Assembly (NCBI GenBank): GCA_964017155.1
Contig: OZ024856.1
Coordinates: forward strand, 46,621,110-46,685,109
Direction: 5' to 3'
Length of the DNA: 64,000 nucleotides
DNA from: Oasisia sp. SBJ-2009
Taxonomy: Eukaryota > Annelida > Polychaeta > Sabellida > Siboglinidae
Under the pieces are notes generated by a model. It saw nothing but the letters and a program-made list of their open reading frames with translations, did not search any database and was not told where the DNA came from. Both the position numbers and the translations under genes were made by a program. Below are positions 24,536 to 34,826 of the stretch, one piece after another (positions within the stretch are counted from its first letter, which is position 1; the number at the start of each line of letters is the position of its first letter).

Positions 24536-25873
24536 ATGGGTGATCTGTCAGGTATAGAGCCGCCCCGCATGAACTGGTTAGCCACTGATTTACCCACGGA
24601 GTTTCGTTCATTCCGTCAATATTGCGAACTGATTTTCAGTGGGCCCTTTGCTGAAAAAGGGCAGAGTGAACGAGTGACCTACATCCTGCTATGGGTAGGA
24701 CAGGAGGGTCGGCGAATGTACAATACGTGGGACCTCAGTGAAACTGATAAGAAAGACGTTGAGGTCATTTGGGCTAAATTCCAGGCTCTGATAGAACCCA
24801 AGTCTAATTACAGGCTGAGCCGTTTTCATCTGCAAAAATTCAGGCAGTTGAGCTCTGAGACAGTTGACGAATTTATGACACGCTGCAAGACGCAGGCGCG
24901 TAAATGCAAGTTCCGTGATACTACAGAAACCGAGGAGAGGTTGATCGAACAGTTAGTAGTGGGTGTCCGGCACGGGAAAGTGCAAGAAAAGCTACTGTGC
25001 CGTGATGAGACACTAACACTTGACGCGGCGATGGACGTTGCTAGAACGCATGAAGCAACACTGGCCAACATGCAGCAGTTCTCAGGAGACGCTAGCAGCA
25101 TCAGTCACGTCAGCCGGTCGTGGAGAACACATGAGCCAAGCGGACGTCGAGAGGAGGCACCTACGTGCGCAAAATGTGGACGTCATCATGCGCCCACAGA
25201 TCGATGTCCAGCAGAGGGCAGTAGGTGTAACGCATGTGGGAAACTCAATCACTGGCAGCGAGTATGTCGGCAGGCTACAGGTTGGACGTCTGGCGCCGGA
25301 GGAAGACCACACTCTTCTGGGCGACCAAGATCCCGAGCTAGGTCAAGACGAAGGACCAACCGAGATGAGCGCCAACGAGGTGGTGTTCACTCCATCAGTC
25401 AAGACGCCAGATTCGATCAGCACAGCGACAACTTCGAGCCGCTTGCTTTTAATACCGTCAACATCAATGCCGTCGAGAGGGACGAAGTACATGCGACTCT
25501 CAGGATCACGCTGAAAGACAGGCCTGACACCCCGGCTACACTTTGTGTCAAGGTCGACACAGGTGCGCAGGGTAACGTAATGCCGCTGAGAACGTTCCAG
25601 CGCATGTACCCGTCAAACATCGACACAGAAGGAATACCTGTGCGAGGCAGCCTTGAGCATCGAGACACGATCCTAACTGCCTACAACGGACAATTGATCC
25701 GGCAGTACGGTACTACGCGACTGAAGTGTGTGCATGAGACAACCACACACGAAGCAGAGTTCTTTGTTGCTGACACACCAGGTCCAGTGATCTTGGGACT
25801 ACCTTCCTGCCGCAAGCTCAACTTGGTGACCTTGAAATGTGCAGTCAGCGAACATCCGCCGCCGTTGAACTAG
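24536..25873 (+). CDS. gag: Gag-protease polyprotein of gypsy element
   Basis: The 445-aa frame starts with MGDLSGIEPP, 143 bp after the LTR. An N-terminal capsid-like region includes the pattern FMTRCKTQARKC. A zinc-knuckle pair lies near residues 211-245: the first is unusually spaced (CAKCGRHH...C) and the second is canonical CX2CX4HX4C (CNACGKLNHWQRVC). The aspartic protease active site DTGAQG is at about residue 341, with the later LGLPSCRKL stretch typical of the same fold. It packages the RNA and cleaves the polyprotein. The frame ends at a TAG (25871-25873), but the coding similarity goes on in the same frame into reverse transcriptase. The TAG is therefore either a mutation or a read-through signal. 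Confidence 0.92.
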   Translation: MGDLSGIEPPRMNWLATDLPTEFRSFRQYCELIFSGPFAEKGQSERVTYILLWVGQEGRRMYNTWDLSETDKKDVEVIWAKFQALIEPKSNYRLSRFHLQKFRQLSSETVDEFMTRCKTQARKCKFRDTTETEERLIEQLVVGVRHGKVQEKLLCRDETLTLDAAMDVARTHEATLANMQQFSGDASSISHVSRSWRTHEPSGRREEAPTCAKCGRHHAPTDRCPAEGSRCNACGKLNHWQRVCRQATGWTSGAGGRPHSSGRPRSRARSRRRTNRDERQRGGVHSISQDARFDQHSDNFEPLAFNTVNINAVERDEVHATLRITLKDRPDTPATLCVKVDTGAQGNVMPLRTFQRMYPSNIDTEGIPVRGSLEHRDTILTAYNGQLIRQYGTTRLKCVHETTTHEAEFFVADTPGPVILGLPSCRKLNLVTLKCAVSEHPPPLN

Positions 25874-26677
25874 AAGGAAGATCTCCAGCGGCTGTATCCA
25901 GATTGTTTTAAGGGCATCGGAAAGTTCCGCGAAACGTTCCACATCACACTAGACCCTGCTGTGACCCCTGTCGTACATGCGCCCAGACGATGTCCGATCC
26001 ACATCAAAGACGACGTGAGGAATGAGATCAACCAGATGGTAGAACTCGGGGTGATCGAGAAGGTCGATGAGCCTACAGATTGGGTATCTAGCATCGAATA
26101 CAGCAGGAAGTCGAACGGAAAGTTGCGCATCTGCTTGGATCCCAAAGACTTGAACACAGCTATCAAGCGTCCGCACTACCCAACACCGACCTTGGAGGAA
26201 ATTACCCACAAGCTTGCTGGGTCAATGATCTTCTCCAAGCTAGACTCACGTCACGGATACTGGTCCGTGCAGTTAGACGACGAGTCTAAGCGTCTGACAA
26301 CGTTCAACAGTCCCTTCGGCCGGTACTGTTTCAGAAGACTACCGTTTGGCCTGAACCTCAGCCAAGACGTGTTCCAGGAGAGGATGGACTGCATCCTTGA
26401 GAAGTGCCCAGGAACGATAAGTATTGCTGATGACGTGGGTGTGTTCGGGAAGACAGAAGCCGAACACGACAAACATCTGCACAACTTGATGAGAGTAGCA
26501 CTGCAGCATGGGCTGGTGTTCAACATTGATAAATGCGACATCAAACAGGCGAACATGAAGTTCTTCGGGTTGGAATTCAGCGCAGACGGCGTACGTCCAG
26601 ACCCAGGCAAAGCCGCGGACATCCAGCGAATGAAAGAACGCAAAACGTCGCACAACTTCAGGAATTTCTGGGCATAG
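25874..26677 (+). CDS. pol: Reverse transcriptase part of Pol
   Basis: In the same frame as Gag-protease, directly after its TAG, the reading runs through KFRETFHITLDP and PRRCPIHIKDDV into a Ty3/gypsy reverse transcriptase. Motifs are LDPKDLNTAIKRPHYPTPT, KLDSRHGYW, LPFGLNLS and the catalytic box written IADD (26423-26434) instead of the usual YxDD. I/V at the first position is common in this group. The frame ends falsely at 26677 because one base is missing near 26640, just after the connection to RNase H begins. It converts the element's RNA to DNA. An ATG at 25961 exists but is unlikely to be the real start. Confidence 0.92.
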   Translation, partial: KEDLQRLYPDCFKGIGKFRETFHITLDPAVTPVVHAPRRCPIHIKDDVRNEINQMVELGVIEKVDEPTDWVSSIEYSRKSNGKLRICLDPKDLNTAIKRPHYPTPTLEEITHKLAGSMIFSKLDSRHGYWSVQLDDESKRLTTFNSPFGRYCFRRLPFGLNLSQDVFQERMDCILEKCPGTISIADDVGVFGKTEAEHDKHLHNLMRVALQHGLVFNIDKCDIKQANMKFFGLEFSADGVRPDPGKAADIQRMKERKTSHNFRNFWA

Positions 26678-28587
26678 CCACGTACATGTCGCCATTCATT
26701 TCAAACCTGTCGCAGCAAACCGCAACCCTGCGTGATCTAGTGAAGAAGGACGCCGAGTTCATCTGGGCGGAATCTCACAACGCAGCGTTTGAAGCGACGA
26801 AGTCTTTCATCTGTCGTGAAGTGACCCTTGCGTACTTCGACCCACAGGCTGAGAGTGTCATCCAGGTCGACGCCTCCAGCCGAGGACTCGGCGCCGTTCT
26901 CATTCACCACGAGAAGCCCATCGCGTTTGCCAGCAAGTCCCTTAGTGATTGCGAACAGAGATACGCCAACATTGAACGTGAGATGCTCGCAGTCGTCTTC
27001 GGCTGCGAGAGGTTCCACATGTATGTCTACGGAAAATCGTTCGTTATCGAGTCGGACCACAAACCTCTCGAGATGATTAACTTGAAGAACCTTGCAGCAG
27101 CACCGCAGAGATTACAGAGAATGTTCCTGCGAGTACAACCGTATGACTTTGTGTTACGCCACAAGCCAGGAAAGCAAATGATGCTGGCCGACGCCATGTC
27201 AAGACAACCGAGTAGCGAGTCGACGCAGATCGACCTTGACATACAAGTGCCATTCGTACAGTTTTCAACACAGAAACTACAGTCGATCAGAGAGGCGACA
27301 CAGTCCGACGATGAACTGTGTGCGCTGAGAGCCGTCATCGTGGATGGATGGCCAGATAGCCAACACCACCTAGCTGCACCGTTGCGACCCTACTGGTCAT
27401 GCCGAGACGAGTTGGCAGTTGAGGACGGTCTTATCTTGAAGGGCGACCGTCTGGTGATTCCCCTAAGTCTACAGGCGGAAGTGTTGAGCAAACTGCACGA
27501 GGCTCACCAGGGCATAGAGAAGACCCGGCTGCGAGCGAGGTCCTGTGTCTACTGGAAGTCGATCAACAAGGACATCGACGACATCCTGAGGAAGTGCGAC
27601 GCGTGTCAACGGTTACAGAAACGTCAGGCGCACGAGCCGCTGATGCAGCATGAGTTACCGACACGTCCGTGGCAGATCGTCGGCACAGACCTGTTTACCA
27701 TACGAGAGGACACGTATCTTCTCATCTGTGACTACTACTCGACATTCCCTTTTGTCTACCGCATCGAGGGGAAGGTGACGAGTGACCGCATCATATCGAA
27801 GATGAGTGAGGTGTTTGCGGAGAATGGATCGCCAAGCAAGGTTGTGAGCGACAACGGTGGACACTATAGCAGTCAGGCTTTTCGAAACTTCGCCGCCGAG
27901 TGGTGCTTCGACCACGTAACGTCCAGCCCACACTTCCCACAATCGAATGGATTCATCGAACGTCAAGTTCAGACGGTGAAGTATACCCTGAAGAAGGCAG
28001 CGATGTCGAGATCCAACCCGCAGAAAGCACTGCTCGCGTTGAGATCCACACCAATCGACAGCCACTTACCGTCACCGGCAGAGATGCTAAATGCCCGCAA
28101 GTACAAATCGAACCTCCCCGTGATCATCAGAAATGAACACTGGTCGAAAGACGAAATCAGACGTCGTCTCGCCGAGAGGCAAGAAATCCAACGTCTTAAC
28201 CATGATAAGCGAGCTATGCAACCACTTGCACCGCTAATACCCGGACAGGACGTTCGTGTGAGAGACACTCAGACAGACACCTGGCAGCCTGCCAAGGTGA
28301 TATCAACTGATGTACAGCCGCGGTCGTACAGCGTCTTGACTCCGACAGGCAATGTCCTTAGGCGTAACCGTCGTCACCTCCGTGAGACGACTGAGCGACA
28401 TACGTTCCAACAAGACAACGTGGACGATAGAGACGACTTGACGCGAAGAGACGACATGCAAGTCGTACCACATCCGTGTAACTCCGTGTTACCCCAGAAG
28501 AAGTCAGTCCGTTTCCAGCTTCCACAACCGGAACAATACACTAGCTCCGGAAGACGAGTGAAACGCCCACAACGATTGGACCTGTAA
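26640..28587 (+). CDS. pol: RNase H and integrase part of Pol
   Basis: This frame continues Pol after the shift near 26640. The tail of the reverse transcriptase (EFLGIATYMSPF) leads to an RNase H with VIQVDASSRGLGAVL and the later ESDHKPLEMI. The integrase follows, with the H2C2 zinc site (HEAH ... CDAC, about 27498-27605). Its catalytic triad is Asp at 27688, Asp at 27850 in SDNGGHY and Glu at 27958 in GFIERQ; the last two are separated by 35 residues. A basic C-terminal part with VRVRDTQTDTWQPAKV resembles the GPY/F module. The 3' end of the frame stops 117 bp before the 3' LTR. Apart from the shift this half looks intact. Confidence 0.93.
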
Positions 28588-28704
28588 TTGTGTTCTAGTT
28601 TACACGAACATTATGGCTAATAGTTAGAATAATGATTTGATTTCTCTTACATACGGACATTAGTAAGTTAGTTATTTTGTCTTTATGTTTTGAAGAAAGA
28701 GGGA

Positions 28705-28929
28705 TGTGATGGTATGCCAATGTAAATGCATAGAACGACATATGCAGTCCATGAGATCAGTCTTGGGAGATGACGAGACTCGAGGTCGATCAGTGTTATC
28801 CCTCTCTCTGCATGTAATCGTAATAAAGTGATTTGTTCAGTACCTCTGGTGTCGAATCAGATATGTATGAATGCGAGATGAGTCGGACAATCCGACTACA
28901 CAGATGTCGGGCCAAGACGACACGTTTCA
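28705..28929 (+). repeat. 3' LTR
   Basis: 225 bp, begins TGTGATGG, same length as the 5' LTR and nearly identical. Preceded by the purine tract at 28692-28704. Confidence 0.95.
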
Positions 28930-29143
28930 GTGGGGACAGCCACTTTTCGATGACGTCGACTGGGAGATATAACGAGAAATAACGCGAATAACGACTTAGA
29001 ATGCCATTATTGTATTATAAATGAAGAACAATACTGTACAAAGCGACACATATAAGAAATATAGTTTTACGAGATTTCTTTATCGAATATTTCTATATAA
29101 AAGAGCCGGGACACCATTTAGCCCGGTTACCGTGAAATGACCC

Positions 29144-29290
29144 ACCTACGCACTTAATTGTGAACGCCCTACAAATGTACGGCTGGTGTGAAGGCCATAC
29201 AATTATACGACTGGTGCGAATGCCCTACAATGGGACGTCAGGTGTTAAAGGCCTTCAATGATATGGCATGTTTGTATGCCCTAGCTACAC
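29144..29290. repeat. ~29-bp minisatellite, right part (unit A)
   Basis: Continuation of the array broken at 20215. Units such as GTGAAGGCC(A)TACAATTATACG recur five times. Confidence 0.7.
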
Positions 29291-29685
29291 CAGGAACCCA
29301 GTGGGAAAAACTTAAACAGAGGAAGTTTCCTCTGATGGGGGAAACGCAACGACGCAAAACGTCTTGTTGTCTAAGTAGGAATGTATTTTTGTGAAACGTG
29401 AATGCATGTGCATCCTGCCAGATATACTGAAATGAACGTTCTGTTGTTCTATAATTCTATTAAAAATGTTCAATTAATCTCAAGTGTCAACATATTTATT
29501 TCATGTAATTCTATGCCTACATTTAATTACAAATGTGCGTTATTAATCACTTATTACCCCAATAACACAAAAAAACTATGCACGCAGAGTTTCTTGTTTG
29601 GGGTCCGCCTGTATTATTCGGCTCAGTTCGCCAGACTTGACCAACAAAACGTCCAAAATTACAATAATTTGCATGTCTTTATATA

Positions 29686-31233
29686 TACAATACAATACAA
29701 TAAAACTTTATTGTCCCGGACCGGGAGATTCCTTTTGCAGCGTTCGTCATCATAAAACTATAAAATACAGAGTAGAGAAATAAAAATACGAATAAATTCA
29801 TGATTAAAACAATACATATACATTAATCATAATAAAATACAAGACAAATCTATAATATAATTATATAAATAAAGTTATAATTGTAATCGTAATCGTGGTC
29901 TTCCTTTTACAAATAAAAAATGAATGAAATGAAATACAACATACACACATAACGTCAGAGGTGATTATCGTTTGGAAGTCTTCGAGACATTAGAATGAAT
30001 GAGTCTCGCTTTCTATTTGTTTTGTGTATGATATTTCTGAACCCTCTGGACGAGGGCAGAAGGACATACTCGTTATATAGAATGTGTGAGCTGTCATTAA
30101 TTATTTTATTGGCTTTACGGAGTACCTGCTTTTCGTACAAAGCAATGACAGAGGATGGTTTGAGGCCGGCTATTTTGCTACTAATAAGTTACAACGCGCT
30201 GCAATTTATTGTTGTCTTTCTGGTTGATGTTCCCAAACCAACATATAAAAGAAAATGTCAAAACACTCTGTATACAAAATGGGTAAAACATGGATAGCAT
30301 GGTGCTATCAATATTAAAAGAGCGAAGTTTTCTGAGGCAGTAAAGACGCTGCATGCTGACATTGTTGTACGTGACACTGCAGTGGCGGTCCCACTTAAAC
30401 TTATTGTCAATTGTTGTGCCGGGGTATTTATACTCGTCAACTACCTCTACCTTGTTATCGTGGATGACAGTATCAGACTGGGATGGAGGGTATTTCCTAA
30501 AATCAATGCACGTCTTTGGTTTGTGTTACGTTCAGACACAAATACGATCGATCACATCATGCAACAAAGTCGTTTAACACATGACCATGGCCAACTTCAT
30601 CGTTAGACAACAGACTGAGTAAAGCTGTATCATCTGAGAATGTAATAAAATATCTATTCGGACGGATGCTCCTGCAGTCATTTTGTGTATAAAATTTATA
30701 AAAAAGGTGATAAGACACATCCTTGGGGTGAGCCAGTGGAAACAACCTTCACACTAGAAGTGGTGTTATTCACCCAAACCTGTTGCAGTGTTGGGGTCTC
30801 CCCACCGAAAAATCAAGCACCCATAGCGCCAATTCAGATTCAAGCTCAAACTCGGAACGTCACTTCTTAAACAACAAGTGAGGCTGCAGCGTATTAAAGG
30901 CAGAGCTCATATCCAGGTAGAGAACTCTGGCATGGGTTTTGGTGTCGTCAAGATGACAAAGTACATAGTTTATTAAAGTAGGGACTGCATCCTCCACCCC
31001 TCTCCCAGGCCGATATGCAAATTGAAGGTGATCTAAAAGATGGTCTGTACGGGTCATGATCATGGTTTTGATGATTTTTTCAAAGCTGTTCATTACATGC
31101 AACGTCAACGCTACTGGACGAAAGTCGTTAGGACGAGATTTCTTGGGGTCAGGCACGACAATAGACGTTTTCCACAAGGTATGGACTTTCTGTAAGATAA
31201 GAGAGGCCTGAAAGATGGAGTGGAAAGATATAA
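29686..31233 (-). pseudogene. Rex1/CR1-like LINE relic
   Basis: Absent from the paralogous site in unit B (about 42412). The minus-strand frame at 30860-31315 reads WKTSIVVPDPKK, DFRPVALTLHVMNSFEKI and YRPGRGVEDAV. It ends with LYLDMSSAFNTLQPH, the front half of a reverse transcriptase. Frames at about 30750-30250 hold broken middle parts. The frame at 29955-30140 (ANKIINDSSHILYNEYVLLPS) is the C-terminal end. The 3' end is a short CAATA repeat at 29686-29705. Stops and shifts break it. Confidence 0.85.
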
Positions 31234-32158
31234 TACAATATTTCCTATTAACTACTTTCATCACGACATACAGCGTTACGATTAGAGTGAAGTACAGACA
31301 GTGACGAATGGTCATTTTGATTAATCATATTTGTAAATTACATTGCTGTCAAAATACATAGGGTTATAGTAAAACACTGTACCCGAATGAAAGCGCTGCC
31401 TATATGGCCTATATCTATGCCTGGATTGACACTGAATGAGATACGAAGGTAATGTGAAGAGAATGAGTGAAGGCTGTAAAAACCACATCAGTAATGTTTT
31501 GAAATGGTCAAATGTTTATGAAATATGTTTTATTACAATGACATCAATTCAGGCATATATTCACAAATATAATAATTGTCATAGAAACATATTTACATCA
31601 GTAAGTTTAAAGGCAAAAAAAGTGAACTGTTACGTGGCATACACCTAATAGAGTTAATATAGCAATTTTCACATATATACTCAATTTTTTAACGCCAGCG
31701 GTTTACTCAGAATGTGACCTTAAAGTCAAAAATTCTAACGAAATCCACTATGGCCTTGACGCCGCCATCGTTGATGGGTTAACTTGGCTTGGCCAATCAG
31801 CGCGCGGCATTCTAGGTTTCTGCTGAAACCGGTCAGGTTCCTGCGACGTCGTTAAGGGTCAACAACTTCGAATCTTCGTTCAGTTGGCGTAACATGTAGC
31901 AGCTGCTTAGACGTGTATCTAAATCTGTGGTCAAATCTATGGTAAACTTTAGTAGTAATTATGCCTTACTGTTCGGCATACGGTTGCAGTAATAGTTCCG
32001 TGAGAAATTTTGAGCTATCTTTTTTTCTTTCCCGTTGAAACAACCGGTAGTACTGAACATTGGATTCCCAAATTGCGGGTACTTTTGTAAGGAATTTTCA
32101 GCGATAACTATTATAATTATATACATATATAGGTATGCAGGTATTTATGTGCATATTA

Positions 32159-32238
<80 letters not shown>
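32159..32238. repeat. (TA)n microsatellite
   Basis: About 80 bp of TA inside the Kolobok copy. Confidence 0.97.
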
Positions 32239-32241
<3 letters not shown>

Positions 32242-32349
32242 ATCTATGTACCACTGTTTATATATCTACCACTATTTAGGGCTACTAAAGCCATGCATGT
32301 ATGCAAATACGTACATAATCACAAGGAGGGTGTTTACCCGGTTAAGAGA

Positions 32350-33480
32350 CTATAACAAGTATGGAAGGTTTCCTATGCAATTTATATGGTAATTTTAGGG
32401 CCATCTGGCCGAGGCAGAGGACCAACCCTGGTATTTTGTGACGCTACCAGGGGAGGGAAAGTTCACTAGCACTGCAGGCTCGTCTATGCTAATTTCTAGG
32501 GCCATCTGGTTTGTGAAGATGCTCCACTTTATTGTTGTTGGGGGAAACCACAGGGTGCAGAGTCCGCTGGCACCCTGCCAAGATTTCTAGGGCACTATGG
32601 CGCTGGACAAAATGTTAGATAAGCAGTCTAGCGTCTGTCCTAAGGCTACAGTTTAGACCGTATAAATAGGGGGGATTTTAATTACTCTGGGCAGAAGACT
32701 GGGGCTTATTACCGGGGGAACATGTATTGTTCACCCCGGGACACGCGCTCCAGAGCACACTGCGACATGCTTGCCGTCAACTCATCTCCTGTGTGTGATA
32801 TTAGGCAGAAGACTGGGGCTTATTACCGGGGGAACATGTATTGTTCACCCCGGGACATGCGCTCCAGAGCATCCTGTGACAGGCTTACTGTCACAGCATA
32901 GACTATGAATGTCATGGCAGACTTCTGGGGCCTATTACCGGGAACACCTACGCTGTTTAACCCGGGACGCGCCGCTCCAGAGGGCCCTGCGACATGCTTG
33001 CCGTCAAGGCACATACTGTGTGTTATTGACGGGCTATACTGTGTGTTATTGACGGGCAGAACATTGGGGCATATTGTCGGGGAAACCACTGGAGTTATCC
33101 CGAGATACGCCGATCCAAAACGCCCTGTGACCAGCCACGGTCACAGTATTACACCATACGTAGACATACGTTGTGCCGCACCAGGCACACCGTTCTCCAG
33201 TTGAGGAAACACACCTAGTGGGCGAGTCTTTTGACCGATCAACTGACTGATCGCGTGTCAAAAACGCTGTCAGTACCGTCACCTTTGTATTGTATTTGTA
33301 TTGGTTTAGTTAGTGAAGTATTTTAGTGAGTGTCTTAGATTTGTACTGTTAGGATGTCGATGCAATAAACTGTAGAAACCATATATATATCGTTTGTGTT
33401 AGACTGAGTGAGTGGACGTGTGCCCGAGTCCGCCACTAGACGCCTCCGTGCCGACCGCTCGCGCCAAACGATACGATTAG
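32350..33480 (+). repeat. Possible solo LTR
   Basis: The block lies inside the Kolobok copy and is absent from copy 1. It has TATAAATA at 32661 and GCAATAAACTG at about 33363 (a poly(A) signal). It ends near TTAGTGGCGGGGAAG, which could be the start of a primer site. Those are LTR hallmarks, but I cannot define both ends or a target duplication. Confidence 0.35.
32689..33160. repeat. Four tandem copies of a ~115-bp unit
   Basis: GGCAGAAGACTGGGGC or a variant starts at 32689, 32804, 32916 and 33054. Each copy is followed by a TATTACCGGGG-type block, CCCGGGAC and GCTCCAGAG. Divergence rises in the last copy. They lie just downstream of the TATAAATA box of the possible LTR. Confidence 0.8.
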
Positions 33481-33514
33481 TGGCGGGGAAGAATCCCGCA
33501 AACGCTACACTTTA

Positions 33515-33928
33515 GCAGTTTAGGCCCGCACCTCGAAAAAACCCATTAAAATGATCACCTACGATGACCAAACTTCGCGGGGCATATCTACTACACATGT
33601 ACTACGCGTATGCACTTGTAACATGATCCAAAAAAATAATTAATGCCTGAAATCGATCAAAATGTGTAAGTAAATAACGCCTCGCCGACTGACTACTGCA
33701 ACAGTGAACTCCGTCAGGTGGCGCCACCATCTTGCTGCCGTTTAGCCGTGGGATCAGACCGTATTTACTTACACATTTTGATCGATTTCAGGCATTAATT
33801 ATTATTTTGTGATTACGTGACAAGTGCATACGCGTAGTTCAGGTGTAGTAGATACGCCCGGCGAAGTTTGGTAATCGTAGGTGATCATTTCGATATTTTT
33901 TCGAGGTGCGGCCGCGGGCCTAAACTGC
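33515..33928. mobile_element. Palindromic MITE
   Basis: Arms of about 162 bp (33515-33676) and 167 bp (33762-33928) are inverted copies of each other with an 85-bp spacer. Both start GCAGTTTAGGCCCGC. The inner ends share AAAATGTGTAAGTAAATA. No clean target duplication is visible, so the family is unassigned. It has no coding capacity and would fold into one long hairpin. Confidence 0.8.
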
Positions 33929-34639
33929 GCACAGCGCCTCTAGACGGATTTATGAATAACTAATATGCAAGGAATCTGTGGAGAGCGCTGAAGCTTCGTG
34001 ACGTCATTCTTCGTCTAAAATGGGGTTGCTGATAGTATTTGGATGACTGGGTGTTCAAAAATATTTTGCTGGTAAACCGCTGGCGTTAAAACAAGGAGTA
34101 TATGTGGAAATTGTTACTTTATATTAACTCTATTAGGTGTATGCCACGAAACAGTTCACTTTGTTTTGCCTTTAACATATACAGCTTCACGGATTATTGT
34201 AACCGTTAATAAGAATTAATTTGGAACACTGACAATTTTTTAATTATGGTCTCTATAGTACTATACTATTCGTACAAATCATGGCCATGAATATTTGGAT
34301 CAGCTTTCCCCGACTTTGTTATAATAATTTGCATTTTCTTTCTATATCACATAGTATTTAGTGTGAACAGCATTCATCACATGACACGTAACGCCATAGA
34401 TACAGCATGAAGCAATCTCAGTCATTTGTTTAATCATTGTTAGTTACTGTTACGATACATCATAAGGTTATACTGATACATCCCAATACAACTAGTTCCT
34501 GAAGTCGTAACCTTGCGAAGTAAGATTTGAGGAGATATATCATAATTCTGATACTGTCAAGGTTGTGTAGAATGCCAGAAAACAGCAACATAGAAGTATC
34601 ACAGACAACAGCATGTGACTTAAAAAGACAGCTTTGTGA

Positions 34640-34826
34640 AGATCTGTGCAGATCTGACACCACACTGCCCACTTTGTGAGAATTGTGCACCACAGGTTTC
34701 ACATTTGCATGTTTTCCCCCCAGTGTGGGTACAGATATGACCCTTAAAACAACCACGTCGTGAGAATTGTGCACCAAACGGATCACATATGTATGGTTTA
34801 ACCTATGTGGATACGGACATGTTTCT
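34640..34826 (-). pseudogene. Decayed finger codons below the unit B zinc-finger gene
   Basis: Downstream of the stop of the 448-aa gene the minus strand still reads finger fragments. One is GAQFSQ after the shift, and another is CKCETCGAQFSQ at about 34670-34705. A deletion of about 10 bp at 34850-34865 removed the middle of finger 15 and pushed the frame into a stop. Confidence 0.75.

Larger units (their letters stand above)
24168..28929 (+). mobile_element. Ty3/gypsy LTR retrotransposon, young, slightly damaged
   Basis: Two 225-bp LTRs bound the element (24168-24392, 28705-28929) and differ at about four positions. The flanking 5-bp duplication reads GTGGG. After the 5' LTR comes a primer site starting TGGTGGCAGC, then a Gag-protease frame and a Pol frame in the order RT, RNase H, integrase, which is the Ty3/gypsy order. 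Before the 3' LTR lies the purine tract GAAGAAAGAGGGA (28692-28704). A stop at 25871 and a one-base shift near 26640 break the frames. It is inserted inside the 20216-29143 transposon and is therefore younger. Confidence 0.95.
20216..29143. mobile_element. TIR transposon with nested gypsy retrotransposon
   Basis: The ends are an 18-bp perfect inverted repeat, GGGTCATTTCACGGTAAC (20216-20233 and 29126-29143). The 4-bp duplication ACCT lies at 20212-20215 and 29144-29147. The paralogous site in unit B (about 41884) has no insertion. Without the nested retrotransposon (24168-28934) the element is about 4.2 kb. At least nine copies of CGTGACGTAGATGAC or its complement lie inside, near 20405, 20763-20815, 23564-23636 and 23969. 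Such repeats could be transposase binding sites. The only coding trace inside, apart from the gypsy element, is a LINE relic. The superfamily is unclear: a 4-bp duplication occurs in Chapaev, Ginger, Sola1 and others. Confidence 0.75.
31611..34171 (+). mobile_element. Kolobok-like DNA transposon, copy 2, with nested insertions
   Basis: Long inverted termini begin AGGCAAAA and share CATACACCTAATAGAGTTAATAT. TTAA is present on both sides (31607-31610, 34172-34175). The matching place in unit B has a single TTAA (43968-43971) and no insertion. The left part reads MPYCSAYGCSNSSVRNFEL from the ATG at about 31963, the start of a THAP finger, before a stop. Later insertions fill the middle: a (TA)n tract, an LTR-like block with tandem repeats and a palindromic MITE. 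Terminal sequence matches copy 1 at 5951-6758. Confidence 0.85.
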
